Origin: Sphaerosporella brunnea | Lineage: Eukaryota; Ascomycota; Pezizomycetes; Pezizales; Pyronemataceae | Direction: 5' to 3' | DNA: 64,000 nucleotides | NCBI GenBank assembly: GCA_008704415.1 | Contig: VXIS01000092.1 | Location: 62,001-126,000, forward strand | Made by a program: the position numbers and the translations under genes | Notes under the pieces: generated by a model | Told to the model about the DNA's origin: nothing | The model's database searches: none | What the model saw: the letters and a program-made list of their open reading frames with translations, nothing else | Shown here: positions 24,367 to 36,460 of the stretch, one piece after another | Numbering within the stretch: the stretch's first letter is position 1 | How the letters are laid out: every line of letters starts with the position of its first letter

Positions 24367-24506
24367 TCCCTCGCAGTGTCGAAAGTGCCCAATACGACTA
24401 CATTACACCAAAGAGTTATAATGAACGGTCCATAATCTCTGTCCACCCAATGTCAACTCACTTGGTGTAATGCAGCCGTATTGGGCACTTTCGACACTGT
24501 GAGGGA
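24367..24506. mobile_element. TA-flanked palindromic MITE (140 bp)
   Basis: The left arm TCCCTCGCAGTGTCGAAAGT and about 46 bp in all are repeated in inverse at the right end (ending CACTGTGAGGGA), with few mismatches and a short spacer. Both sides carry TA (24365-24366 and 24507-24508), consistent with the Tc1/mariner TA target duplication. No coding capacity. Confidence 0.75.
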
Positions 24507-24845
24507 TAGTATGAGCAGTTGAAGCTCTGTTGGACTCTGGAAGTCCCTTGTGAACAAATAACGACACCTGACGGCTCACGATATTGCACTCGGCGACGGC
24601 GCTTTTTCCCTGACAAGATATCTGTGCACAGTCCCCGAAACCACGAAAGCGAACCTGCAAGATATATAGCTCGTTTTTCTGCCCACGGTACCGAGCTCTG
24701 TTCCTGCAGGGCCACGTTTTTGATGACTTCGGACGGCCGGCGGATGCCTTCGGCACAATCACATTTTTTATCTTTCACAACGGATATCAACCAGTTTGCT
24801 GCCGGTTTTCTCGAGCTTGCAGCGGCTGGTGATCGTCCCGTCGAC

Positions 24846-25216
24846 TAGTGTTCTCAGCAGCCAGCGGAAACAGCCGGGCGGGCTTTTTGCATCAGCCCGG
24901 CTGCCAGGGCTTTGAGTGGTCTCCGGTGAAGACCGGCCACTGCGAGTGGCGGGGTTCAATCGGCGCCGATAAACTTATCAGGGTCTGTAGTGTTATAATT
25001 GTAAACTCCTAACTAGTGATTCCCTCCTAGTCATCATTTCACACGGCGGACATCTTTACGTACTTTTCATTTCATAGCAGTAGTTGCTGTCATGGTGGTC
25101 GTATTCGTCGTCTTTGTAGTCTCCGTCGTGGGCTGCAGTCTAAACAGCCGGGCCTTTTGATCAGCCCATATCCGCCCAACGCAGCCGGGCGGGCGGGCTG
25201 GCTGTTGAGAACACTG
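24846..25216. mobile_element. hAT-type MITE (copy 2, 371 bp)
   Basis: Flanked by a perfect 8-bp duplication CCGTCGAC (24838-24845 and 25217-25224). Left end TAGTGTTCTCAGCAGCCAGC; the right end, reversed, is CAGTGTTCTCAACAGCCAGC. The left 267 bp (to about 25112) match in inverse the sequence at 56507-56812, including CGGCGCCGATAAACTTATCA. No intact ORF. It appears to be an internally deleted relative of a longer element. Confidence 0.9.
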
Positions 25217-26614
25217 CCGTCGACGTTGCTCTCTAGTAAACCTGGACGCTGGATCCCCACGGGGAAGGAGCCATGAGCAGGATTTTGATGCTTTGCGTGG
25301 ATTCCTACAACGCGAGGCTTCGAAGAGAGAGTACTAATATCAATACAGCAAATCGCAGCGCATGGGGGGGGGGGGCAACCCAGAATGGTGTTAGATTACT
25401 ACTGGCTGTGCTGGTCGACTGGTCATGTCAGCAATAATTGCAGTGGGAGATGCAAACAATTGCAGAGCAGCGTGTTGTGAGAGCGGAAGGGCTTAGGGTA
25501 AATCTTCCCACACCAATGAGCGAATATAGATACTTCGCTATGGGAATAAATTTCAATAAAATACGCCATGCACATTGGTGGCGTCTGTGTGGCGTGTAGC
25601 GCGAACAAAGTGCACATATGCACTGAGGCCAGGAAGGAGTACAGCCTTTCCACAGCTTGAGCCCTAAGATACACCGTCGCCAGAGAGGCCGGCAACTTTC
25701 CAATGAAGAACTGCGTCAAAAAGAATAACATGGAGCGGCATATAACGGCCTTTATTTTCACTTGGACGTCGCTTCTCCACTCAGAGCGGCTCCTTCCTCT
25801 TGTTTTGCGGTAGATACAGTGTCTCCCACGGTATTCCTACTTTATCTCGCCCCATCTGTCAGTCTACCCCACGAAACAACGGGCGCATGCTTGCTGGCCG
25901 ATCAGGAATAGTGGAATCACCCGCTAGTGCCTCGGCTGACGGCTCGAGTGGGTTCGGAAGGCCGTTGAAAGTTGAAACCGCGTTGATAAGCGCCACCGAT
26001 AAGGAACCAACTTCGCAAAAAATAGTCTGTGCGCAATGGCCCGATGAAGGTGGCTTGCCGTGCTTCGGCGTCTCACACGGCCTGAATATCGAATCAGCCT
26101 TCCCCGACCTGCAGAATTGTAAATACTCTGCACCGATCTGAGGGCTTTGCCGCCGACGTCCAAAGAGCTCCCCTTATCGTTGAAAGATGCCTGTTTCTCG
26201 ATCCTGGCTTCCGATTGAGAGGGCTTTTGGAGGTCCTGTGTCGCCGACAGGCCGCCGCTTGGTGGCAACTGCGGAACGTCCGAAAGCCCATCAAATATAT
26301 CGCGCTCCTTAGCTCCCTGATAGGGTTGCTCGCCGAGACAATGCGTTCTACTGATCCCAGGCATGTGGGTGGTGTACTCTACAGCAACTCGGGAGCGTAA
26401 ACACGAGAATTCATAAAGGCACCGGGTTCCGTGGAAGGGGGGGGGGGGGCAACACAGCGTCACTGTCCAAGCTTGCGAGATCATCTCGCCCTTTTCCTGC
26501 ACATCCTCGACGAAGAGAGCCCTTGCGCTGCGATAAACCACCACTGGAAGCCCGAAGTTGCCACAGCATACAGGCGCCAGGCCTGCAAGCGTCCTTATCG
26601 GACGATAAATTGCG
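25217..26614. other. Interval with one unassigned minus-strand ORF
   Basis: A 234-codon minus-strand ORF (26628-25924) covers much of it; its middle (DIFDGLSDVPQLPPSGG and following) looks protein-like, but the rest does not, and it overlaps the next gene's start. I cannot support a gene. G10 and G11 runs lie near 25364 and 26439. Confidence 0.3.
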
Positions 26615-28482
26615 ATGTCGTTCCTCAAGAAACTCGAGACGGACCATGAGCCCGGGTTGACGGATGCCCAATTGATGCTAATTAATCATGACTTGAAGCC
26701 TGGTGGGTCAATTCCATTGATGCTTCTCGACTATCGCTTCGGGTGTGTTGGCGGGATGGCTGCTGTTGAGCCTATCATTTTGTTAAAGAAGCTTTCCCCG
26801 CCATCCGCATGGTGACGATGGATCGCGCTGTCCGCTTCGTTCATTATTCGCCCGCTAAACTTTCGGTTCCTACAGTCGAACCTGCACGGCGTCAATGGGG
26901 ACCCTGGAACTTTGTTGGTTTTTGGATTGCCGATTCCTTCAACATCAACACATGGATGATTTCCTCGAGCATGATTGTTGCGGGCCTGTCGTGGTGGCAG
27001 TCATGGCTGTGTGTTTGGATAGGCTACACCATCGCCGCTTGCTTCATCGTCTCTACCGGCCGTATTGGCGCAACCTACCACATTGGATTTCCCGTTGTGG
27101 CGAGGTCTTCCTTCGGAATCTGGGGTTGTCTTTGGCCGGTATTCAATCGAGCGGCTATGGCGTGCGTGTGGTACGGCGTGCAGTCGTGGATTGGGGGTAA
27201 CTGCGTGAAGTTGATGGTTGCAAGCATTTGGCCCAGTTTCAAAGACCTCGGGGGTTCGAAAAATACCATGGCGGCGAGCTCGGGAACAAATACCATGGAT
27301 TTTGTGGCCTTCTTCCTGTTCTGGTTTTGCTCTCTTCCCGCCATCTGGTTCCCTGTTCACAAGATCCGACATTTATTCACCGTGAAGGCCTACGTTGTGC
27401 CTGTTGCGTACGTTCTCTGCTCTTACTCTACTTCCATGGCTGACAAAATCCAAAGTGGATTCGCATTCTTTGGATGGACTATTCATCGCGCAGGCGGCAT
27501 CGGACCTATCGTCCACCAGCCTGCTACTGTTTCCGGCTCCAAGCTCGCTTGGGCTTTCGTCAGCGGTGTCATGTCTTCGATCGCCAACTTTGCAACCTTA
27601 ATAGTCAACGACCCGGACTTCTCCCGTTTCGCTCAGAAGCCTCGGGATCAGTTATGGTCTCAGCTCATCGCAATTCCTTGTGGCTTTGCTTTCACCTCCT
27701 TCATCGGTATCATAGTATCCTCGTCCTCGATGGTGCTCTTCAAGAAGACCATATGGAACCCACTTGACCTCCTCGATGAGTTCCTCAAGCAGGGCGGCTC
27801 CGGAAATCGTGCCGGTGTTTTCTTCATTGCCACTGCATTCTCGCTCGCACAGTTGGGCACCAACATCGCAGCCAACTCTGTTTCTGCAGGCACAGACATG
27901 ACGGCGCTTGTTCCGCGCTTCATCAACATCCGTCGTGGAGGGTACATTTGCGCCGCGGTCGGGCTCGCCATGTGCCCGTGGAACCTTCTGAAAGACTCCA
28001 ACAACTTCACCACCTATTTATCCGCATACTCCGTCTTTCTCTCTTCCATTGCGGGCGTCATGATTTCAGACTACTATTTTGTCCGATTGGGATACCTGCA
28101 GATCAAGGACTTATACTCGGCCAAGAAGACGGGCCCGTATTTCTACACATTTGGCGTGCACTGGCGCGGGTACGCCGCTTACATTTCCGGCATCTTAATC
28201 AACGTTGTCGGTTTTGCTGGCGCCATCGGGAGAACGGTCCCAACCGGTGCCAGATATATATACCGCCTCAACTTTTTTGCAGGGTTCATCGTGTCCGCGG
28301 GGGCTTACTACCTGCTTTGTCGGTTCTTCCCTGTGCCGGCGTGCAGCGATAGGTGGATGGAGGTCGGTGAGGATATCTCGGAGGTGCGGCTGGCGGATGA
28401 TACCATCGATAATTACGATATTGAGAAAGCGCCACAAAGCGCTAAGGACAGGAAGGGATATTCTGGCGCTACGGAGTATTGA
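26615..28482 (+). CDS. Fur-type NCS1 permease (uracil/allantoin/purine-related transporter)
   Basis: Exons 26615-26702 and 26876-28482 (173-bp intron, donor GTGGGT, branch GCTAAAC, acceptor CTACAG) give 564 residues. Splicing joins MLINHDLKP to VEPARRQWGPWNF, the conserved N-terminal approach to helix 1 of this family. NCS1/Fur hallmarks follow: WNFVGFWIADSFNINTWMIS, TYHIGFPVVARSSFGIWG and NDPDFSRFA, with about 12 hydrophobic helices and a charged cytosolic C-terminus. Members are plasma-membrane proton symporters for uracil, allantoin, uric acid or related compounds; the exact substrate cannot be read from sequence alone. Length matches the family (about 520-590). No purine or pyrimidine catabolism gene lies beside it. 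Confidence 0.93.
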
Positions 28483-29328
28483 TTTTTTTTCTGGGTGGGG
28501 GGGGGGGGGGGATGCTTTGTTCATTGAGGGAGTTCCAGTCGTTTTTTTGGTTTGACTATTTTTGTGGATTTGGGATATGATACTTTCTATGGTTATGATT
28601 TGATTCATGAAGACGAATAGACTCGGACCACGAGGTTTTCTGGTTCCTGCTTCTGTTTGATCACTTTAATGGGTGGTTCCTACTTGCTGCGACAGCTAAT
28701 AAAGGCAGCATATTGGCCTGTATTTGACATTTAATACCAACAAACATTAAAACAACCACAGCTCTCGGTCAAGTTGATTGTCCCGCCACATAGGTATCTT
28801 CCTTTCCCGACTGACACCAGGCCGGGGAATGTACTCCGTGCTCGTCGAAGGCTACTGTTGCAGCAGCCAGCAATAAAATTTGCCAACCTCCACCTGGCTA
28901 CCGCTCCATTGAATTATCCATTGGCAGCGTTTCCTAACACCTACCACAGCTACACTTAGTGGAAGACTTCCCGGCGCTCTGTTGGGGGCGTTTAGAAGGG
29001 TCAACAGAGTAGAAACACCTGGCGCCGAACGCAGGCGGCGATTAGGCTGCCCCCATGTACTCTAGCTGGGGTTTTTCTAACGAGAGAAGCGTACTCGAAT
29101 ACATAGAACGACGGGGTGTCTTCTAGTGGAGGTTGCCTAGAAGTTAAGTCGACAAACTTGCCGGCTGAGTTGTGCTGGTAGCTAGCACTGCCCGCGATGA
29201 TAGACGCTGGCGTGCGGTTACGTGTATAGCGCCGTAAACATAGTGGCGAGTGGCTTGACCTGCCATGGGCCATCCGCCGATCAATAGGATTGCGACACGC
29301 CGCGCCGCCCACTTCAGGTGTGGTTTTT
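28483..29328. other. Intergenic region
   Basis: 3' flank of the permease with a G14 run near 28497-28510. No supported gene. Confidence 0.4.
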
Positions 29329-29336
29329 TATATAAA
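29329..29336 (+). promoter_or_regulatory. TATA box of the small cysteine-rich gene
   Basis: TATATAAA lies 81 bp upstream of the ATG at 29410. The sequence between contains a CAG/CAA-rich leader ending CTAACCAACG before the ATG, typical of well-translated fungal mRNAs. The ATGs at 29344/29347 are too close to the TATA box to be in the transcript. Confidence 0.6.
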
Positions 29337-29409
29337 GCGCACATGATGAATCTTCCACCTCGAAGCAACTCGCCCTCCCAACAGCAGCAACAACAACAAC
29401 TAACCAACG

Positions 29410-29645
29410 ATGTGCCACATGAGGCATCATTACTACACCGGCTGCGGATGCACCGTCGTTCGCGTAGTTGTTAGATGCTCTCAGGGTTAGTGAATCCTCT
29501 CCCTCTTCCGGGAGCTGAGCTAACATGTTTCCTCAATTTGAAAGGCGACGGCAAGGGCTACTGCGCTGGCACTACCAGGATGGATCAGGTTCCGGTTGCG
29601 GCGGTGTGCGCGAGAAACAATTGCGAAGCTCGGTGGTCTCGTTAG
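29410..29645 (+). CDS. Two-exon 58-residue cysteine-rich protein
   Basis: Exon 1 is 29410-29485 and exon 2 is 29545-29645. The 59-bp intron has a good donor (GTTAGT), branch (GCTAACA) and acceptor (TTTGAAAG), and splicing keeps the frame to a TAG at 29643. The product starts MCHMRHHYYTGCGC and has seven cysteines (2, 12, 14, 23, 32, 47, 52) and three N-terminal histidines; the second half includes GDGKGYCAG and VCARNNCEARW. There is no signal peptide, so it is probably intracellular; the Cys/His pattern suggests metal binding. TATA box, CA-rich leader, intron signals and frame agree, which is why I call it despite the length. Small MC-starting Cys-rich proteins are common in ascomycetes, but I cannot name a family. 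Confidence 0.65.
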
Positions 29646-32240
29646 GGTCTCGACTGTGGGGATGATGCGGGTTTTCTTTTTGGTTTTTTTGCTGCGATTT
29701 CCACCAGCAACCCGATCCCAGTGTTAGCGCGATTCTACCCGCGCTACCTACCCCGCCTTGCTGGACAGCATGTGTTTGTGCGCTGCTGACGGAGGAACCT
29801 TAAATACAAGCTGTTTTCTCCTCCTCTATTCACGTCTACATCCCCGAGCCGTGAACTAGCCACCGCGTATATACAATAGCCCCCTACTCCACTCTCCTTA
29901 TCCCCCTCCCCCCAAACACAGCCTTTTGCGACAGCTGGCATGCAACCCAACACTCTCTAACTCCACGCCTCGCTCTCGTCCCCCGTCTCTGTTGGTGTTG
30001 CTGAAATCCAGCCGTGCACTTCTGCCAGCACTGTGCTCGCGAAAGCACCCTCCCCCCCACACACCGCGAATCCCACACCCGTCCTTTTCCGCCACACAGT
30101 CAAAGCTCCGGCCGGTCGTCCCCGCTCGGCCTCCCGAGAATTGATGGCCTCCCTGTCCGCCTTTTTGATCCTGGATGCGGATTCTTCAAGGGACTTCGTA
30201 CACCATCTTGGCGGACGAAGACCGACTTACTGGTGAGCCCTTATTTCCGCTTGGAGACGTTTTGCCTGTCCCTCGTTTTTCCCGGTTCTTGGCTAACTTT
30301 GGAGGGAAAAAAAAATTAGGTGTTGAGGGGCGGTACGGAGTAGTCCCAGCAGGCGTGCATGGCTGGGTTCGAACAACCGCAGCGGAGACGGTAGACGAGA
30401 GTGGAGTGGAGTAGGGGGTTGTCGGATTGCATGTTCGCTGCCGGAAACGTTTGTGGCTGCGGAGGAGACGAAAGAGGAGTGGAGTAGGGGCTGTTGTACA
30501 TATGCGGTGGCTATTTCACGGCTCCGGGGGTATGTACTTACATGTATGTGGGCAGGAGGCCCCAGAGGAAAAAGGCTTGTATTTATGGCAGGAGAGGTTT
30601 TGGGGGCTGGTAGCGGACGGCGGGCAATATATGATGCTGCGCATTAAGGTGCCTCAAAAAACGTTCATCGAGTACACGCCGTTGTTCACCTCCAGCTGAA
30701 GAACGTAATGTAAACAAGAGGGGGCGACACCGCGACAGGTAAAACAAGGCCAAACCATCCATTCCCGCCACAACGGAACGGGATACATTCAGCTTCAGTG
30801 GTGGCTACCAATCTTTTCGTCTTTCCCAGTGGGCTGCAGTGAAGGGACGCTCTCTTGCTCCTCGCAAAAACCAACCATGCTATCTAGCCGGCGTCACTCA
30901 CACTGCCCTCGAGAGGCAGCATATTGGACCTTCCGGCTAAGCTACATACGTTCTTCTAGCAGCTAGACTATGATGACTCTCGTCCCTGAAAGACGCCACA
31001 TGTACACAGATGGCCGCCGAACATCGACGATGGGAGCGCTTCGAAAGTTCTGGTCTTTTTTTTTTTTTTTTTACCAGATAAGATAGAGTAGATGGATGGT
31101 GGATTTTGCACACACACCTTCTTCTTCCCTTCGTTGCTAGATACCTGCCACTTGTCAGCCTTATCGACAATGGCCACAGACAGACGGATAACGGGCTCCC
31201 AGCCTGACGTTGACCTGGTACATGCCACCGGTATGCATCCCCAAAAAAACGCCGGCAAAGGCTTCGACGGGGTATCTATCTTCCAGGCGTCAGCAGCCTC
31301 ACGCTGAAGCTGGTCAGTGCATGAAACCTACGAACGCTAACTCACGCGGAAGAAGAAGCCGCCGTAGGAGAGGGCGGGGGGGGGGGGGGTAAACATATCT
31401 CCATTGTCTCATTGTGAGCACGCACGTAGCACTCTACAATAGGTACTAATGATCGGTGCTGCAGGCAACAAGGCGGAAAAGCAGGCAGATTCTTGGAAGC
31501 AAACCTCGCCATGTTACCGCGCGTTTTGTTTTGCGATGACGCCTTGGGCGAATATTTATCCCTGTATAAGCCGGCGGGACGGGACGGGGCGGCGGCGGCT
31601 AACAAATCTGCCGCCGCCGCCGCTTAGCGTGGGAACGTTCTAAACGCCGCTTCAATGACACGGATGGCGGGGATTGTCGTTTGCGGGCTTTCGTTTTTTT
31701 TTTTTTTTTGTTTTTGTTTTTGCTGGATCCAATTTCGAAAGCTATAATACGGAGGAAGGCCAATGTAACTTGAAGAAGTAGGTGTCTATGTCTGGGAGTA
31801 AGATGTAATTAGGCAATGCGTAAGCTGGTATCTAACTAGCAGGCGGCGATGGCGGCGATGTTCAAACAGCCGAGTACTTATGTAATTGCGAGTACGTCGC
31901 TTTTTGGGGCGCCCCAGTGCGCTGCATCATATCAGATGTAGGCGCGCCGCCTATAAGCATCTAACTAATTGCTGGAGGTCTCACTCGCACCCAACCGGTA
32001 TGTAGAGTGTTTCAGTGTGCGTGGAAAGTGTGGAAAAGCTTCTGTGCTACGTCATCACCCATGTAAAGCATCGCTACAAGGCGGGTGGTTTAACTATCCA
32101 AGGTATCCAGCAATCACAGTGCTGAAAAGAAAAAAACAAAAAAAACAAAAAAAAACATCCAGCACAAATCCTAGAGTTACACACACGAAGCCCACTCCCT
32201 CAATCAGTCTTCGCCCCCTCCCCCCCCGGCCCTCCCGTGT
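29646..32240. other. Long interval without a supported gene
   Basis: Contains A/T and G homopolymers (T16 near 31056, G14 near 31377, T17 near 31686) and a GCC/GGC repeat near 31586-31622. Overlapping short ORFs have no motif support. A TATA-like ATATAC near 29870 and C/T-rich sequence at 29880-30130 could be a promoter and leader, but no coding region follows that I can justify. Confidence 0.4.
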
Positions 32241-32717
32241 TTAACCACTCACAAACCTCTTCAGCAGCGCAACCCTCGGGGCAGCAAGCCTCACACTCTT
32301 CTTCACGCTCTCGATATGATCCAGCAGCGCCAAGCGCGACTTGTACAGCTTCCTTTCGGCCAGCCATTCGGGGATCTGCAGCTTCGTGCGCGGCGTGCCG
32401 GACAGCACGTATATCAAAGCCGCGCGCACGCATTCCCGCCGCGAAGCTTTCAGCGCACGCTCGGCGTGGAGGAGCTTCCGCGCCGCGATCCGGCGAAGGA
32501 GGGCTTCCGAGTTGGCCTTCCAGCACGCGAGCGCTCGGGGGCAGCCGTTGAGGTACGGTATTATGTCGAGCGGGGCGTGCCGGAGGAACCACGCCTCGCT
32601 GGCCGCGAGCAGGTGGAAGAGTATCTCGTTGTGGATTTCGGGCGGCAGTGCTGTCAGGCTTGTTGTGCGTTTGGAAGAGGAGGCGCTGCTTTCGCTGCTG
32701 CTGGTGTCGTCGCTCAT
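32241..32717 (-). CDS. Small F-box-like protein
   Basis: 158 residues from the ATG at 32717. After a Ser-rich start (SSSESSASSSKR) comes LTALPPEIHNEILFHLL, the opening helix of an F-box (L-P-x-E-I-x-x-E-I-L-x-x-L), followed by an arginine/leucine-rich helical region (LLRRIAARKLLHAERALKASRRE). The usual second half of the F-box (W/V-x-x-x-W) is weak. If real, it would recruit a substrate to an SCF ligase; a scaffold role without SCF is also possible. Single exon with strongly GC-rich third positions, unlike its AT-rich surroundings, which supports coding. Confidence 0.68.
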   Translation of the reverse strand: MSDDTSSSESSASSSKRTTSLTALPPEIHNEILFHLLAASEAWFLRHAPLDIIPYLNGCPRALACWKANSEALLRRIAARKLLHAERALKASRRECVRAALIYVLSGTPRTKLQIPEWLAERKLYKSRLALLDHIESVKKSVRLAAPRVALLKRFVSG

Positions 32718-33829
32718 TTTGCGGGGTGGGTGGGGTTGTGCGTGATGTCAGGCTTCGGGAAAAAATAAAATAAAACGGTGAATCAGGCGATAGCTGGCGG
32801 GATGGATGGATGTGTGGGTGGGTGTGTTGTGGGGGGGGGGTGTGTGGTGCGCTGCTCTCATCAACGGCTGCTGCCGCCGACACTTCCGCTTTGAGTCACT
32901 GCTTATATTGTTATGTATCACGGTTTCTTTTGCATGAAAAGCGGGGGCTCTAACAACACCGCAGCTTTGATATCCCTCACAGATACGCAGGGCAAAAGGC
33001 CATCATATATTGAGAGCAGGCTGTCGATTGAACGTGCAATACAACCCCCCACCCAACAATTTCCAGTCCGGCCATAATCACAGACGTGAGCATGGCCAGT
33101 ACGAGGGAATTTATACACAGCCTTCCAAGTCCACTTCCTGAAATCGCCCTCCTTCCTTCTCGCTGGCCAGGCCCACCCTCCCCTGATGTTTTCTCAACCC
33201 GGCGTCTGAGCCGGTATTTCTTTTCACACTCAAGAAAACACGGGGCCGTAGGAGCGCGTTGTTAAGCAACAGAAGCAGTTTCTTTGTTTTCAAGGCGGTC
33301 ATCCCAGTTATGGGACCCGACCAGACTGAAAGGACTATTTGGTACAGGATTGAGTTTTGCAGCTCGAGGGAGCGGCAAGATTGAGAGAGGTAATACGCTT
33401 CCTTGTCCCTTTGTATTGAAGCGGTGGGCGTGTGTTCCCGTCCATGTCCACGTCCACGGGGGTAGGAAGGTCCGAAATCGTGAGGTGCAGTGCCTTGGCT
33501 TGTCCGCAGCTCGCGAATCAGAAAACAATGCAAAAAGTCCGTAGGCTTCCGTCGAACTTCATTTCCGAGCACTCGAGCCATGCCATGTCATGCCCTAGCC
33601 CTATGTATCCTACACAAGAACCCTAACGACAACTACTTCGCCTATCCGCCACTAGTCAGAGAACGATCTTTACGAGCGTCTCGATCTATGCTCAGTTCAA
33701 ACCTTGGAGTAGATACAACCAGGACATTCGAGTAACTAAGATGCGGGCATAGCAACGTTATTCATGACAGGTATAACCCGATCCCATCCCATCCAGGTTA
33801 TGGTCTCATCTTAAAATATCATTGCCCCA
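32718..33829. other. Intergenic region
   Basis: Between the convergently oriented end of MCM2 and the F-box-like gene promoter. A 156-codon minus ORF (33581-33111) has no recognisable feature. G9 run near 32831. Confidence 0.4.
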
Positions 33830-36460
33830 CTACGCCGCAACTCCAACCCTTCTTCCACCCCTTCCACCCCTTCTGCCACCACTCGGCCCCGCAGCAGGAG
33901 CTTTCGTTCCTCCTGTCTTCGGGAGTGTATATTTCGCAAACGCCCTCGCCAAGCTCTTCTTAATGGACACCTTCTGAGCCTGCACGAAGCTCTCAACCGT
34001 GACCTTGATGGCCGCATCCACATCGCCAGAACTAACAAACTCCGACAACCGCATCTTTGCAAACGCCTCACTAAGGCGGAAAATGCTTTCCAGATGTCGA
34101 ACCGTGATCGGGAAGCTACCCGTGGCCAAACTCTCCTTTCTCAAATCTGCGTACAGTCGAGAGATCTTATCCTGGTCCATTTGGTGTAGCTTGGGCTGCA
34201 CTTTCTCGCGGGCATAGAGAATATATTTACGCAGCAAATCCTGGGGAATCGGGGACACGGTTTTTTGAGAGGGAGTGACATTAGTGCCGCCGACGGACGG
34301 GTGGGATCGTCCGTGGGACTCCACTACGAATTTCGCCAACATCTCATCGACGGCGGGGTCCACCGTGTCACGAACAACACAGAGCACGTCGAAACGGGAC
34401 AGGATGGGCTCGGTCAACTCAACGTTCTGGGCGAAGGGAATGGTTGAGTTGTAGCGGCCGCCGATCGGATTTGCGGCGGCGATGATGGCGCAGCGAGCTT
34501 GCAGGGAGGTGACGATTCCAGCCTTGGAGATGGAGATGGACTGCTGCTCCATCGCTTCGTGGATCGACGTTCGGTCTTGGTCGTTCATCTTGTCGAACTC
34601 ATCGATGAGGCAAGTGCCCTTGTCAGCGAGCACCAAGGCGCCTCCTTCCAAAGTCCATTCGGACGTCATTGGATCCCGGCGAACGGAGGCAGTCAAACCG
34701 ACGGCGGACGCTCCTTGTCCAGTGGCAAAGACGGCGCGGTGAGCGGTCTTTTCGACGTATTTGAGGACCTGTGATTTGGCTGTTCCGGGGTCACCGAGGA
34801 GGAGCACATTGATATCACCACGAATGTTGTGTTTGCCGCCGACGTTCTTGGGGACACCGCCGAAGAGGGAGCAGGCAACTGCTGTCTTGATGTCGCGGTG
34901 GCCGTAGATACTGGGGGCGATGGAGTCAATGATCTTGTCGACCACATCCTTGTCCTTGGAAAGCGCACGGATGGCCTTCTCATCCTCTTCGGTAAGACGG
35001 AAACCGGCCAGCTCATCGTGCGATTTGACGACATTGTTGGCTTCCAGGATCGTTGCAAAGACTGGGAAACCGTTCTTGGAGTTGAGTTGAACATCGTAGT
35101 TGTTCCGGTAAATCCCCGTTACTTCAACTTCCTCTCCAGGCTTTGCAGAGTCAATCAGATCCCACAAGAGAATCACTTCTCGGTGGCGGGGCAAACGACC
35201 AGCAGGTACCGTGCCAGGGGACTCCTGCAGAGTCATCTTCTGGTAGTTTCTGTAAACAGTCTTTTCAGAGTTCAGGGTAAATGGGCCGCGGGATTGACAG
35301 TTCTGACAGAACGAGATCTTGACCTCGACGTTGGACTCCTGTTGGAACGGTCCAAGTGTGGTGCCACACTTGGTGCAGTCGAACCGAACATACTTGAGCT
35401 GGGGGAACACCCCAGTTCTTCTAGTCACGACTCCACGGACACGAACCAGGGCATTCAGGTGGGCCTGCCGAAGCTCACGAAGAGTGTAGGAAGTCGGCAG
35501 ATCAGCCACACGCACATGAATCTCGGAGTGGATTCGGTCGTAGTCGGGATAGTCCATGCGAACAGCATCCATGGCAACCTCGTCAAAGATCTTGAGAGTT
35601 TCCAGAGGGGCGTTAGCAAGGAATAGGGCCAGTGTCGCCTTAGACTCTGCCAAGTGCTGGAAAGAAATCTCCAAAGACTCCGCGTTGTCAACTCCCAATG
35701 TCCTGATCCTGGCACCATACACCGAAGAACCGTGTTCATCCGTGTACTCAAGCAAGAAATTTCGAAAATGCATGGCGACACTGCGGTAGACGTTAGGGTT
35801 GGACAGCCAGTCGGCGACGCTGGCGGCCTTGATGTCTCCCAACTGCTCGAGCGAAAGCTCTTCGTCCATGACATTGTCCATATCCTCAGATTGATCCTCG
35901 TCGTAATGGTGCCTGCGGCGGCGTGGTTGCATGGACAGGTCCATTTCGTCGTCTTCTTCATCCTGAAGGAAAGCTGCAGGCATGCGCCGCCGCAAAGCGG
36001 CATCACGCTTGTTCAGCTGGGCCTCGATCCGGCGACGAGTAGCCGGATCCAGCTGATCGTAGTCCTCATCGTCGATGTCGTCCGCCTCATATTGATCGAA
36101 TTTGAGGTTCTGCGTGTAATCTCTGCAAAGCCATCTCAGTAACTGTTTCCATGTTTACACGCGACATCGGTTGACGGACCGTTCCATATTCTCCATCAAA
36201 TCTTCGCCATCCATTTCCTCGTCAATATCTTCCAGATCCACGATCCCGCCGTGCTCGTCAATTTCCTCCTCGTCATCGTCCAGTAAAGGCGGGGACGAGC
36301 GGAAGTTGTTGGGGGTTGATGGCGGCATTCCTCCGGGAGGACTGGAAGGAACGCCGGCGTTCATGTCTTCATCTCCATCGTCGTCGTCGTGACCACGCTT
36401 TCGCGACCGCGAGGCCTCAGGAGGAGGCGACGATTGAGGAACAGGCCAGGGTGAAGACAT
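33830..36460 (-). CDS. mcm2: MCM2, subunit of the MCM2-7 replicative helicase
   Basis: Exons 36460-36180 and 36122-33830 give 857 residues. The 57-bp intron (donor GTCCGT, acceptor TTTGCAG) is chosen because it joins NMER to DYTQNLKF, the conserved region before the acidic segment. An acidic N-terminus is followed by an OB domain with a C4 zinc finger (CTKC at 343-346, CQNC at 366-369), then the AAA+ motor: Walker A GDPGTAKS (about 537), Walker B DEFDKM (about 601) and arginine-finger motif SRFD (about 669). [20 protein letters not shown] and [18 protein letters not shown] are MCM2-specific. It loads with MCM3-7 at origins and unwinds DNA in S phase in the nucleus. The C-terminus ends in a Gly/Arg-rich tail ([10 protein letters not shown]). 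An MluI cell-cycle box lies 137 bp upstream. Confidence 0.97.

Noticed and set aside
33111..33581. 156-codon minus ORF downstream of the F-box-like gene
   Set aside because: No domain, no codon bias, no linked exon.
34829..35626. 265-codon ORF on the plus strand inside MCM2
   Set aside because: Antisense shadow of a strongly conserved gene; no motif of its own.
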